NCBI RefSeq assembly: GCF_042680685.1 | Contig: NZ_JBHUEA010000017.1 | Span: forward strand, 20,010 to 84,009 | Direction: 5' to 3' | Source: Amnibacterium endophyticum | GTDB lineage: Bacteria; Actinomycetota; Actinomycetes; Actinomycetales; Microbacteriaceae | Length of the DNA stretch: 64,000 bases | Shown here: in pieces, positions 7,758 through 16,006 of the stretch | Layout: each line of letters starts with the position of its first letter | Numbering within the stretch: position 1 is the first letter of the stretch | The notes under the pieces: generated by a model | What the model was told of the DNA's origin: nothing | Seen by the model: the letters and a program-made list of their open reading frames with translations, nothing else | The model's database searches: none | Made by a program: the position numbers and the translations under genes

Positions 7758-7810
7758 CCAGCCGGAGATCCGGGCGGGCCGGTCCATGTCGGCACCGGCA
7801 CGATGGACGC

Positions 7811-8662
7811 GTGAACCCTCTCCGCGCCCTGAACGACGCGCTGCAGCGCACCACCGGCCTGCGGGTGACGAGCCCCGCGGCCGTCCCGCCGCCCGCCGAG
7901 CCGCGACCGCCCCGCGGCCCGGAGGACCGCCTCGTGACCGCCCCCGTCTTCCTCATCTCCAGCGTGCGCTCCGGGTCGACGCTGCTGCGCGCCGTGCTCG
8001 ACAGCCACTCGCAGGTCTGCGCGCCGATCGAGCTGCATCAGCGGCGGCTGCACGTCACGATGTCGACGCCGCCGGCGGAGCAGGCCATGACGGCGCTCGA
8101 CCTGAACAGCGCCGACCTCGAGCACCTGCTCTGGGACCGCCTGCTCCATCGCGAGCTGCAGCGCAGCAGCAAGCGGATCGTGGTCGAGAAGACGCCGAGC
8201 AACGTGTTCGCGATGGGCAGGCTGACGACCTGCTGGCCGGACGCGCGGTTCGTGTTCCTGCTGCGCCACCCCCTGTCGGCCGCGCGCTCGTGGCACGAGA
8301 GCAAGCCGGCGGAGCGCCCCATGCCCGCCGCGATCGAGCACGTCGGCCGCTACACGCGGGCGGTCGAGTCGGCGCGGAAGCGGCACCCGGGGCACTCGCT
8401 CCGGTACGAGGACCTGGTCGCCGACCCGGAGACGGAGACGAGGCGCCTCTGCGAGTTCCTCGGGGTGCCCTGGGAGGAGTCGATGCTCGACTACGCGGCG
8501 GTCGAGGGCGGCCGCGAGGGCGAGTTCGTCAAGGGCATCGGGGACTGGTCCGACAAGATCCGCAGCGGCCGCATCCAGGAGGGCAGGCCGCTGCCCGCGG
8601 CCGACGAGGTCCCGCCCGCGCTGCGGGCCGTGGCGGGCGCGTGGGGCTACCCGGTGCCCTGA
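7811..8662 (+). CDS. sulfotransferase family protein
   Basis: 283 residues. PAPS-dependent sulfotransferases move a sulfate group to a hydroxyl or amine of lipids, sugars or small molecules. The 5'-phosphosulfate loop is SSVRSGSTLLRAVLDSH at about residues 48-64, and the 3'-phosphate-binding region is FVFLLRHPLSAARSWHES near residue 150; both are diagnostic of the Sulfotransfer family. The acceptor is unknown. The GTG at 7811 is chosen because no ribosome site is visible and a CACGAT hexamer ends 6 bases before it, matching the leaderless spacing seen elsewhere in this window. It is divergent from leuA and convergent with the lipid synthase gene. Confidence 0.85.
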   Translation: MNPLRALNDALQRTTGLRVTSPAAVPPPAEPRPPRGPEDRLVTAPVFLISSVRSGSTLLRAVLDSHSQVCAPIELHQRRLHVTMSTPPAEQAMTALDLNSADLEHLLWDRLLHRELQRSSKRIVVEKTPSNVFAMGRLTTCWPDARFVFLLRHPLSAARSWHESKPAERPMPAAIEHVGRYTRAVESARKRHPGHSLRYEDLVADPETETRRLCEFLGVPWEESMLDYAAVEGGREGEFVKGIGDWSDKIRSGRIQEGRPLPAADEVPPALRAVAGAWGYPVP

Positions 8663-8684
8663 GCGGTCGTCCGAGCGGTCGCGC

Positions 8685-11171
8685 TCACCGATCCGCTCCG
8701 GCTGCCGCCGGCGCCTCGGGCCGCAGCGCGTCGACGATGCGGCGCGCGCCCCGCAGCACCGGCTCGGGCAGGTACGCCCGCGCGACGGCCACGGTCACCG
8801 CGGGCAGCGCGACCGCGTCCGGGACCGCGAGGACCTGCGTGCGGTGCTCCGGCTTGAACTTCTCCTTGTAGGCGGCCAGCGAGCGGAAGCCGTAGGCGGG
8901 CTCGAGCCGGCGCGCGATCACGGCCAGCAGGCGCTCGACGCGGTCCTCGCCCTGCTCGTCGACGCCCGACAGCGGCGCGACCGACAGGCTCACGAACTCG
9001 AGCCCGCGCTGCTGCGCGATGCCGATCACGCTGGCGATCAGGAACTCCATCACCCCGTTCATCGAGACCGGGTCGCGGCGCATGAAGTCGAGCGTGAGCC
9101 CGACGAGCTCCCCGTCCCGCCACGTCGGCAGCCAGGAGGTCACGGCCTCCACGCGGTCGCCCGGCCCGACGGCGAGCATGAGGCGCACCTCCGGGTCCTC
9201 CAGCTCGGCCTGGCCGCCGAGGGTGAAGCCCAGCTCGGGCAGCCGCCGCTCCGCGACCCACTCCTCGCTGATCGCCTCGATGCGCGTCCGCTGCACGAGC
9301 GGGAGCGACGCCCAGTCCGTCCACATCGCGCGGACCCCGGCCCGATCGGCGCGGTTGAAGGAGGACCGGACGTCCTGCCAGTGCTTGCCGCGCATGGTGA
9401 ACGCGCCGGGGTCGATGATCGTGTCCTCGCCGACCTCGACGGTCGCCCAGGCGGCGCCCGGGCCGCCGAGCGCGGCGGCGAACTCGGGGCGCACGGCGTA
9501 GAACGCGGGGATCAGCCCGCGGTCGTCGCAGTGCAGCGCGAAGGCGCGGGCCGCGTCGTCGGCGCCCTCGGCGGGGCCGGCCGGCTCGCCGACGGTGAGG
9601 GCCACGCCGCCGGCGTCCCGGTACGCGATCGCGTGGGCGCCGTCCGGGCTGAACCAGGTGCGGTTCCCGGCCCAGGTCGTCATCCAGCCGATCGAGCCGT
9701 TCGAGCCCTCGCGCAGCAGCGCCCGCAGCCGCTCCTGGTCGCGGGGCGTCGTGGTGCGTCGGACGCTGAGCGCGACGCCCGCGACCGCGACCAGCAGGAC
9801 GGTCCAGAACGCGGCCCCGATGCCGCCGCTGAGCAGGTCGGCGACGGGGCCGACCGGCACGATCTCCGGTCGCCGGAAGCGCAGGAACCCGGTGGGCACG
9901 AACCGCTGGGGCAGGTCGAGCAGCAGCTGCGCGGCTGTGGGCGTCGGGTGGAACTGGCCGCGGACCAGCAGGCCGACCAGCAGCCAGGCGCCGATGCCGA
10001 TGCCGGCCGCCGCCACGACCGAGGCCCCGCCGACGACGAGCGCGCGCCGCGTCGGGAGCACCCCGCACCACCTCCGGCCGAGGAAGGAGGCCACCGCGAC
10101 GGCGAGCGGCACGAGCACGGCCAGCACCGACTGCACCGTGACGGCCGCGCGGAGGTCCTGCACCTGGTCGGGGTCGCCGAGGACCGGGAGGAGGCCGTAG
10201 TAGACCGCGCCGAGCACCGCGAGCAGCCCGCCGACCGCGGTGGCGGCCCACGCCCCCACGGCACGGCCCTGGAGCACGGCGGCCGCGGCGACCAGCAGGA
10301 CCAGCAGCGGCAGCACGCTGAGCAGGAGGGGGCCCGGTCCGTTCAGGTGCGCGAGCCGCGCCGCCTCGAGGCAGCGGGCGGCGGTCGGGTCCGCGGCGCA
10401 GCGCTCGCGGACCCCCGCCGCGAAGGGAAGGGGGTCGTGGAAGAGCCGGCCGAGCGGGCGCAGCAGCCCGTACCCGCGCGGCTGCACCGCCGCGATGAAG
10501 GGCCCGACCGCGGACACGGCGATGCCCGCGGCGAGCAGCGTCCGCGACTCGTGGCTGGAGCTGCGGGGGAAGACCGGCCGGGCGGAGCGCCGGGTCATCA
10601 CCGCGCCGGCGACGAGGCCGACGAAGGCGCCCGCGAGGTGGTCCAGGTCCTCCGGCTGGCCGGAGTAGAGCAGCAGGACCACGAGCGCGGTGAGCCCGAT
10701 CAGGCGGATGCGCCGGCGCCAGAGCGGCCCGCACCAGGCGCTGCCGGCCAGCAGCACGCCGAGCACCGGGGTCTCGGGCTGCAGCGTCGCGAGCGTGATC
10801 GGCGGGGTCGTCCAGACGCCGCGGGCGAGCAGCCCCGCCGCCTCCAGGCCGACGCCGAGCAGGCCCCCGCCGATGCCGGTGAGGAGCCAGAGGCCGAGCA
10901 CGCGCCCGTGCCCGACGAGGCGTTCGAACCCGCCGACCACCAGCACCAGCGCGGCGAGGACGAGGATCAGCTCGACCGGCCCGCTCGCGAGCAGCAGCGA
11001 CCCGAGCAGCGTGCCGACCCGGCCCTCCTCGACGAGGGCGCGGACGCTGAGCCCGAACGCCTGCCGCGTCCCGGCGTCGGGGCCGAGGAGGGACCGCGTC
11101 GCCACGGCGACGACCAGGGTGACGGCGGCGAGCGCGATCCCGACCGCGCGGTCCCGTGCCCAGCGCCTCAT
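8685..11171 (-). CDS. membrane-bound aminoacyl-lipid (phosphatidylglycerol lysyltransferase-like, DUF2156) synthase
   Basis: 828 residues. The N-terminal 460 or so residues are strongly hydrophobic with about 10-12 predicted helices, and the first segment looks rhomboid-like (DLDHLAGAFVGLVAGAV). The last 300 or so residues form a soluble DUF2156/LPG-synthase domain, visible from GSIGWMTTWAGNRTWF, RGKHWQDVRSSFNRA and MNGVMEFLIASVIG. Relatives transfer an amino acid from aminoacyl-tRNA to phosphatidylglycerol or diacylglycerol and so change surface charge. The ATG at 11171 overlaps the esterase stop by four bases (ATGA), so translation is coupled. In Corynebacterium a comparable synthase sits beside an esterase gene. 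Which amino acid and lipid are used is not visible. Confidence 0.82.
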   Translation of the reverse strand: MRRWARDRAVGIALAAVTLVVAVATRSLLGPDAGTRQAFGLSVRALVEEGRVGTLLGSLLLASGPVELILVLAALVLVVGGFERLVGHGRVLGLWLLTGIGGGLLGVGLEAAGLLARGVWTTPPITLATLQPETPVLGVLLAGSAWCGPLWRRRIRLIGLTALVVLLLYSGQPEDLDHLAGAFVGLVAGAVMTRRSARPVFPRSSSHESRTLLAAGIAVSAVGPFIAAVQPRGYGLLRPLGRLFHDPLPFAAGVRERCAADPTAARCLEAARLAHLNGPGPLLLSVLPLLVLLVAAAAVLQGRAVGAWAATAVGGLLAVLGAVYYGLLPVLGDPDQVQDLRAAVTVQSVLAVLVPLAVAVASFLGRRWCGVLPTRRALVVGGASVVAAAGIGIGAWLLVGLLVRGQFHPTPTAAQLLLDLPQRFVPTGFLRFRRPEIVPVGPVADLLSGGIGAAFWTVLLVAVAGVALSVRRTTTPRDQERLRALLREGSNGSIGWMTTWAGNRTWFSPDGAHAIAYRDAGGVALTVGEPAGPAEGADDAARAFALHCDDRGLIPAFYAVRPEFAAALGGPGAAWATVEVGEDTIIDPGAFTMRGKHWQDVRSSFNRADRAGVRAMWTDWASLPLVQRTRIEAISEEWVAERRLPELGFTLGGQAELEDPEVRLMLAVGPGDRVEAVTSWLPTWRDGELVGLTLDFMRRDPVSMNGVMEFLIASVIGIAQQRGLEFVSLSVAPLSGVDEQGEDRVERLLAVIARRLEPAYGFRSLAAYKEKFKPEHRTQVLAVPDAVALPAVTVAVARAYLPEPVLRGARRIVDALRPEAPAAAGADR

Positions 11172-12469
11172 GCCGGCAGCCTCCACCACGACGTCAGCTG
11201 CTGGAGCCCCCAGGACAGGCCGGCGCTGCCGGTGTTCCAGTTGTGGGCGAGGGCCGGGAAGACGCGGTAGGAGGTGTCCATCCCGACGCTGCGCGACGCC
11301 TTCGCGAGCTGCGGGGCGTCGGCGCCGTAGCGCTTGTCCAGGCCGCCCACGCTGTAGATCGCGCGGGTCCGCGCGTAGTGGCCGATGCGGTGCATGACCG
11401 CGATGGGCTTCGCCGCCTCGTAGGCCGCCCGGCTCCCCCCGAAGCCGACCGCGATCGTGTGCGCGACCGAGCGGTTGAAGGGCGCGAGCTCCGGTGACAC
11501 CGCGATGAACGAGCTGAAGATGCCGGGGTGCTCGGTGCCGAACTGCACGGCGCAGGTGCCGCCCTCCGAGAAGCCGGCCACGGTCCACTCCTTGCGGCTC
11601 GCCGCGACGGGCAGGTGGTCGAGGATCCAGTGCCGCACGTCGACGGTGACGTAGGTGGCGACGTTCCCGAGGCGGGAGTCGAGGCACATCGGGTTGGCGG
11701 AGTAGGACCCCAGCTGGTCCGGCACGACGACGACGGGTGCGACGCCCTCGTGCTGCGCCGCGATCGCGTCGAGCGTCTTCTGCAGGCCGCCGGCGAGGAA
11801 GACGTCCGACGGGCCGCCGGGTTCCCCCGAGAAGGCGATGACGACGGGCAGTCGCGGCGGGTGCGCGACCCGAGCGGCGGGCGGGAGGTAGACCCAGGCG
11901 GCGCGGCCGTGCCAGTGGGAGACCGTGCCGGGGATCTGCTCGGTCCCGACGGTGCCCGTCCGCGGCATGTCGGCCGGCGGCCGCCACGTCGCCAGCGAGC
12001 GGTCCTGGCCCGCGGCTTCGTCGAAGGCCAGCGACCCGACGCCGGTGTCGCCGAACGCGTCGCCGAGCGTCGGGTAGTAGGCGACGTCGCGGTTGATCAT
12101 CATCGCGGAGGCCGCGAGCACCGCCGGGATCGCCACGACCGCGAGCGCCTTCCGCCACCAGCGCGTGCGCACCAGGTTCACGACGGCGACGCCGACCCCT
12201 GCGCCGCCCGCGGCGGCCGCGGCGCGGATCACCGTGGAGGCCGCGACGCCGAAGACGTCCTGCACGTCGACGACCTGCCAGACGGCGACGAGCCCGACGG
12301 CGGCGCCGATGCCCGCCGCGAGCGCGGTCCAGCCGATCCGCGTCCGCGTCCGGCCCGCCGTGCCGGGGCGCGGCAGCACCAGCACGACCACCAGCAGGGC
12401 GGCGACGACGTAGACCGCCGCCAGCACGCCGACGTCCTCGATCGGGATCGAGCGCAACCACCCGGGCAC
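11168..12469 (-). CDS. membrane-anchored alpha/beta-hydrolase (esterase D/antigen-85-like)
   Basis: 433 residues. About four hydrophobic helices occupy the first 130 residues, followed by an extracytoplasmic alpha/beta-hydrolase domain of the putative-esterase family. The nucleophile elbow is AGFSEGGTCA (GxSxG), with plausible acid (GGLDKRYG) and histidine (PALAHNWN) partners further on. The GTG at 12469 has a very good AAGGAGA site 5 bases upstream, so the 25-residue upward extension to 12544 is rejected. It is translationally coupled to the lipid synthase, suggesting that it acts on the same aminoacyl lipids, for example by removing the amino acid. That link is inferred from context and from the corynebacterial precedent. 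Confidence 0.82.
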   Translation of the reverse strand: MPGWLRSIPIEDVGVLAAVYVVAALLVVVLVLPRPGTAGRTRTRIGWTALAAGIGAAVGLVAVWQVVDVQDVFGVAASTVIRAAAAAGGAGVGVAVVNLVRTRWWRKALAVVAIPAVLAASAMMINRDVAYYPTLGDAFGDTGVGSLAFDEAAGQDRSLATWRPPADMPRTGTVGTEQIPGTVSHWHGRAAWVYLPPAARVAHPPRLPVVIAFSGEPGGPSDVFLAGGLQKTLDAIAAQHEGVAPVVVVPDQLGSYSANPMCLDSRLGNVATYVTVDVRHWILDHLPVAASRKEWTVAGFSEGGTCAVQFGTEHPGIFSSFIAVSPELAPFNRSVAHTIAVGFGGSRAAYEAAKPIAVMHRIGHYARTRAIYSVGGLDKRYGADAPQLAKASRSVGMDTSYRVFPALAHNWNTGSAGLSWGLQQLTSWWRLPA

Positions 12470-12559
12470 CGGGGTCTCCTTCCGTCCTGCGTCCCCATCG
12501 CGGGGCCGCGTGATGGTGCCGCCCGCCGGTGCTGAGCGGGGCAAGCGACGCCCATGCGG

Positions 12560-12565
12560 ACCCTA
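12560..12565 (-). promoter_or_regulatory. candidate -10 hexamer of the esterase/lipid-synthase operon
   Basis: TAGGGT in the 201-base gap between the response regulator and the esterase. It would give a 5' leader of about 85 bases. A short AGCGCT-centred imperfect palindrome (12607-12622) lies about 40 bases further upstream, where an activator or repressor might bind; the match is too weak to name. Confidence 0.35.
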
Positions 12566-12670
12566 TGGAACGGCTCGGAGCACCCTGAGGCGACCAGGGC
12601 GACGTGTGCTAGCGCTCAAGCATCTCGCAGGGGATGTCGGCCGGCCTCGTCCGGTGCCTTCGGCGCGCGT

Positions 12671-13321
12671 TCAGCCGCCGTGCGCGTGCACGACCAGCTG
12701 GACGCGGTCGCGCAGGCCCAGCTTCGCGAGCACCCGCGACAGGTGGGTCTTCACGGTCGCCTCGCTGACGTACTCGTGCGCGGCGATCTCCGCGTTCGAG
12801 AGCCCGCGCCCCGCGAGCTCGTAGATCTCGCGCTCCCGCGGGCTGAGCGCCGCGAGCCGGTCGTCGTCCCGGCTCCGGTTCGAGCCGAAGGTCTCGAGCA
12901 GGTGCCCGATCGCGGCCGGCGCGATGACCGCGGCGCCCGCGTGCACGGTGCGGACGGCGGCGAGCAGGAACTCCGGACGGGCGTCCTTCAGCACGAAGCC
13001 GGAGGCGCCGGCCCGCAGCGCCCGGGCGGCCGCCTCGTCGAGGTCGAAGGTGGTGAGCACGAGCACCCGTGGCCGCTCCCCCGCCGCGGCGATGCGCTCG
13101 GTGGCGGCGACGCCGTCCATCCGCGGCATCCGGATGTCCATCAGCACGACGTCCGGATCGGTGCGCTCGACCTCGGCGAGCGCGGCGGCGCCGTCCGCCG
13201 CCTCCCCCACCACCTCGATGTCGGGCTGCGAGTCGAGCAGCATCCGCAGGCCCGAGCGGAACAGCGCCTGGTCGTCGGCGAGGACGACGCGGATCGGTGC
13301 ACCGGTCCCGTCGTCAGCCAC
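12671..13321 (-). CDS. NarL/LuxR-family response regulator
   Basis: 216 residues. The N-terminal receiver domain has the acidic pair DD at residues 16-17, the phosphorylation site Asp62 in VVLMDIRMPRMDG and the conserved Lys in GFVLKDA (about residue 111). The C-terminal domain is a LuxR-type helix-turn-helix (LSPREREIYELAGRGLSNAEIA and VSEATVKTHLSRVLAKLGL). It is a transcription factor activated by the sensor kinase encoded just upstream, whose 3' end overlaps this gene by 8 bases. The next genes on the same strand are the esterase and aminoacyl-lipid synthase, which are possible targets. Confidence 0.93.
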   Translation of the reverse strand: MADDGTGAPIRVVLADDQALFRSGLRMLLDSQPDIEVVGEAADGAAALAEVERTDPDVVLMDIRMPRMDGVAATERIAAAGERPRVLVLTTFDLDEAAARALRAGASGFVLKDARPEFLLAAVRTVHAGAAVIAPAAIGHLLETFGSNRSRDDDRLAALSPREREIYELAGRGLSNAEIAAHEYVSEATVKTHLSRVLAKLGLRDRVQLVVHAHGG

Positions 13322-14561
13322 GGGAGCCGGTCGCCTCGGCGGGCGCGAAGAGCGCGAGCAGGGGGTTCGGCTGCGCCTCGGGCGGCGTCGGCGCCGCCGC
13401 TGTCGGCTCGTCTGCGGCGAGGGGCAGCGCGACCCGGACGCGGAACCGGCCGTTCGAGCCGACGCCCGCGCTGCAGTCCCCGCCCGCGTCGACCGCCCGC
13501 TCGCGCATGCCGAGCACCCCGTGGCCCGCGCGCTCCGTGGCCCCGAGCGCCTCGTCGGGCACGCCGTTCGTCACCGTGAGCACGACCTGCCGCTCGCCCC
13601 AGTCGACCTCGAAGCCGACGGGCCGGGCGCGGTCGCCGTGCCGCATCGCGTTCGTCAGCGCCTCCTGCGCCACCCGGTAGAGCGCGATGCCGGGGTCGCG
13701 CTCCATGCGCCGGGGCTCGCCGTACACGGCCTCCTCGACCTCGACGCCCAGACCCCGGACCCCTTCGACGAGCGCCGCGAGGTCCGCGGGGCCGGGCACG
13801 ACCCCGGCGTCGCCGCTGGTGCGGAGGTCGTGCAGCATCGTGCGCACCTCGCCGAGCGCGCGCCGGGCGGTGTCGCTGATCGACTCGAGCGCGGGGGCGA
13901 CCGTCTCGGGCTTCGTCTCCGCGGCGAAGCGGGCGCCGTCGGCCTGCGCGATCACGACGGCGAGCGAGTGCGCGACGACGTCGTGCACCTCGCGCGCGAT
14001 CCGGTTGCGCTCGAGCTCGACGAGCACGTCGCGCTCGGCGGCCTCGCCGCGCTGCGACGTCTCCGCGAGCGCGACCTGCAGCGTCGAGGCCTCCCGGAGC
14101 TGCCGCACGACCCAGCCGATGCCCGCGGCCCCGCCGCCCAGGGCGAGCACGATGACGAAGCTCGGCAGCCCGGAGTTCAGCAGCGCCAGGAGGGCGTCGA
14201 GGCCGAGCAGCGACCAGCCCGCGATCCGGATGCGCCGGTCGTCGCTCAGGGACGTGCCGAGCACGACGAACCACGCGGTCGCGGACGCCAGCACGCCGCC
14301 CGAGTTGACGGGTGTGCCGTTCGCCGCCCCGAAGAGGACGATGATCAGCGCGAGCAGCGAGAGCGCGAGCGCGAGCACCGGTCGGGTGCGCCAGAAGACG
14401 AGGACCAGGACGGCCGGGATCGCGTAGACGAAGGCGAGCCCGCCGTTGCGGCCCAGCTCCGAGGTCCAGATCGTCCAGAAGCACAGGGTCGCGCTCAACG
14501 CCGCGACGAGGGTCCGGAAGGTCCGATTCGTCAGCGGGACGCGGAGGAGGCGGGTGATCAC
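13314..14561 (-). CDS. sensor histidine kinase (HisKA_3 / NarL-partner type)
   Basis: 415 residues. About five or six hydrophobic helices fill residues 15-155, a short linker follows, then a HisKA_3 dimerisation domain with the phospho-acceptor His193 in EVHDVVAHSL and an HATPase_c domain (QEALTNAMRHG as N-box, GHGVLGMRERA as G-box). There is no large extracellular sensor domain, so it probably senses the membrane itself, as LiaS/DesK-like kinases do. A C-terminal Ala/Pro-rich tail of about 35 residues is unusual. A TACTCT hexamer ends 6 bases before the GTG start, suggesting a leaderless message. Coupled to the response regulator. Confidence 0.92.
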   Translation of the reverse strand: MITRLLRVPLTNRTFRTLVAALSATLCFWTIWTSELGRNGGLAFVYAIPAVLVLVFWRTRPVLALALSLLALIIVLFGAANGTPVNSGGVLASATAWFVVLGTSLSDDRRIRIAGWSLLGLDALLALLNSGLPSFVIVLALGGGAAGIGWVVRQLREASTLQVALAETSQRGEAAERDVLVELERNRIAREVHDVVAHSLAVVIAQADGARFAAETKPETVAPALESISDTARRALGEVRTMLHDLRTSGDAGVVPGPADLAALVEGVRGLGVEVEEAVYGEPRRMERDPGIALYRVAQEALTNAMRHGDRARPVGFEVDWGERQVVLTVTNGVPDEALGATERAGHGVLGMRERAVDAGGDCSAGVGSNGRFRVRVALPLAADEPTAAAPTPPEAQPNPLLALFAPAEATGSRG

Positions 14562-14567
14562 GGCGAC

Positions 14568-14573
14568 AGAGTA
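14568..14573 (-). promoter_or_regulatory. -10 hexamer of the kinase/regulator operon
   Basis: TACTCT, 6 bases from the GTG start of the sensor kinase; it matches TANNNT at leaderless spacing. Confidence 0.5.
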
Positions 14574-14685
14574 GGGATCGAGCAGGCCCGTCGAACCATT
14601 CGGACTCGCGAATCATCCTCGCAGCGGACCCTGATCCACCTCGCGGGGCTGCTGCGCGACACGGGTGGCCCGATCGACTGCCGTC

Positions 14686-15843
14686 ATGCGCATCGCGATC
14701 GTCGTCGACTACTCCCTGGACCTGATCGGCGGGGCGCAGCGCGCCGCGCTGAACGAGGCGACGGCCCTGCTGCAGGCGGGGCACCACGTCCTCGTCGTCG
14801 GGCCGCGGCCCGCCCGGTCCCTCGAGGTCGCAGGCGCCTCGGTGCTCTGGACGGACGGCCGCCGGCTGCCCGCCCTCGACTTCCCGCTCGTCGCGGACGA
14901 CGCGGCGCTCCGCGACCGGCTCAGGGCTCGCTTCCGGGCGGAGCGGATCGACGCCGTGCACCTGCACAGCGAGTTCGGGCACGCCGCGGCGGCCCGTGCG
15001 GCGGCCGCGCGGCTGGGGCTCCCGGTCGCGCACACGGTGCACACCGCGTACTGGCCCGCAGTGCCCGCCCCGCTCGCGCCCGCCGCCCGCGGGCTGCTCG
15101 CCCGGCTCGCCGGGCCGGTGCCGCGACGGACGCCGAACCCGCTGCTCGACCACACCCTCGCCGCTGCGGCGGCCGCGGACGCCGTGGTGTCGCCGTCGGC
15201 GCACCAGGCGGCGGACCTCGCCCGCCTCGGCGGGCCCGTCGACCTCGTGCTGCTGAACTGCGACCCGACGCCGGCCGAGCCGGTGCCGCTGCCGGACGTC
15301 GACCACCTCCGCGTCGCCTGGATCGGCCGCTGCGTGCCGGAGAAGCGCCTGACGACGTTCGTCCGCGGCGTCGCCCTCGCCCAGCGGCGGCTGCCGGCCG
15401 GGCGGCTGCGCGTCGCGATCGCCGGGGCCGGGCTGTCGCTCCCGGCTGCGCGGCTGCTGGCGACGAGTGTCCCCGGTCTCGTCCTCCTCGGCCGCCTCGA
15501 CCGCACCGCCGTCCGCACGCTCCTCGACGCGTCGCACCTGTCGGCGCTGACCTCCCTCGGCTTCGACAACCAGCCGATGACGATCGTCGAGTCGGTACGG
15601 GCGGGCCGCGGCGTCCTGCACACCGATCCGAGGCTGACCGAGGGGCTCGACCGCGCGGGGCTGCTCGTCGCGGAGCCGTCGGCGCGCGGCATCGCGGACC
15701 TGCTCGTCGAGCTCGCGCTCGACCCCGCCCGCGTGCGCCGAGCCGCCGACGGCGCCCGCACGACCGCGAGGATGTTCTCGGCGGAGGCGCACCTCGCGGG
15801 CCTGCTGCCGCTGCTCGCCGGCCGGCCCGCGCTCGCGGCCTGA
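14686..15843 (+). CDS. glycosyltransferase family 4 protein
   Basis: 385 residues with the two-domain GT-B fold. The N-terminus MRIAIVVDYSLDLIGGAQR carries the glycine-rich acceptor-side loop. The C-terminal domain begins around residue 205 (LRVAWIGRCVPEKRLTTFV, the usual G-x-x-x-EK segment) and ends with the nucleotide-sugar-binding signature NQPMTIVESVRAGRGVL, whose glutamate contacts the donor sugar. Such enzymes use UDP- or GDP-sugars to glycosylate lipids, glycans or metabolites; the acceptor is unknown. The ATG at 14686 is chosen because the motif starts right there, although an in-frame start 7 codons upstream exists. It stands alone, divergent from the sensor kinase. Confidence 0.87.
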   Translation: MRIAIVVDYSLDLIGGAQRAALNEATALLQAGHHVLVVGPRPARSLEVAGASVLWTDGRRLPALDFPLVADDAALRDRLRARFRAERIDAVHLHSEFGHAAAARAAAARLGLPVAHTVHTAYWPAVPAPLAPAARGLLARLAGPVPRRTPNPLLDHTLAAAAAADAVVSPSAHQAADLARLGGPVDLVLLNCDPTPAEPVPLPDVDHLRVAWIGRCVPEKRLTTFVRGVALAQRRLPAGRLRVAIAGAGLSLPAARLLATSVPGLVLLGRLDRTAVRTLLDASHLSALTSLGFDNQPMTIVESVRAGRGVLHTDPRLTEGLDRAGLLVAEPSARGIADLLVELALDPARVRRAADGARTTARMFSAEAHLAGLLPLLAGRPALAA

Positions 15844-15926
15844 ACCGCGGCTGTGCAGGGCGCAGCGACACGAGCGGCGTTGCGCAACACCGACCGTGTC
15901 GCTGGGCGCTGCACCACGGGCGGAGG

Positions 15927-15997
15927 TGGTCTCGAGGCTCCGCTGCGCTCCGCACCTCGACCAGCGGGGTGGGCTGCGCTCCGCACCTCGACCAGCG
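15927..15997. repeat. two degenerate copies of the Microbacteriaceae-type palindromic repeat
   Basis: Unit 1 (about 15927-15966) and a shortened unit 2 (15972-15997) share GCTGCGCTCCGCACCTCGAC and CAGCG with each other, and match the 33-bp units at 22641-22735 except for an extra C in each half. They lie in the gap between the convergent glycosyltransferase and era genes and can fold through GAGG/CCTC pairing. The rest of the 163-base gap shows nothing else. Confidence 0.85.
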
Positions 15998-16006
15998 CGA
16001 GCGCCC

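Noticed and set aside
5276..8662. Very long open frames on the strand opposite leuA, the lipid synthase, glyS and others
   Set aside because: They are Arg/Ala/Pro-rich, show no family motifs, and mirror codon bias of the real genes; only the last 283 codons of this one (sulfotransferase) are protein-like.
8685..12461. A single 1258-codon frame joining esterase region and lipid synthase
   Set aside because: The esterase is in another frame with a strong ribosome site and catalytic motif; the synthase begins at the ATG overlapping the esterase stop.
12607..12622. LacI-type operator (TGCTAGCGCTCAAGCA) upstream of the esterase operon
   Set aside because: Only 5 of 8 symmetric positions match and the adjacent regulator is LuxR-type, so it is mentioned only as context.
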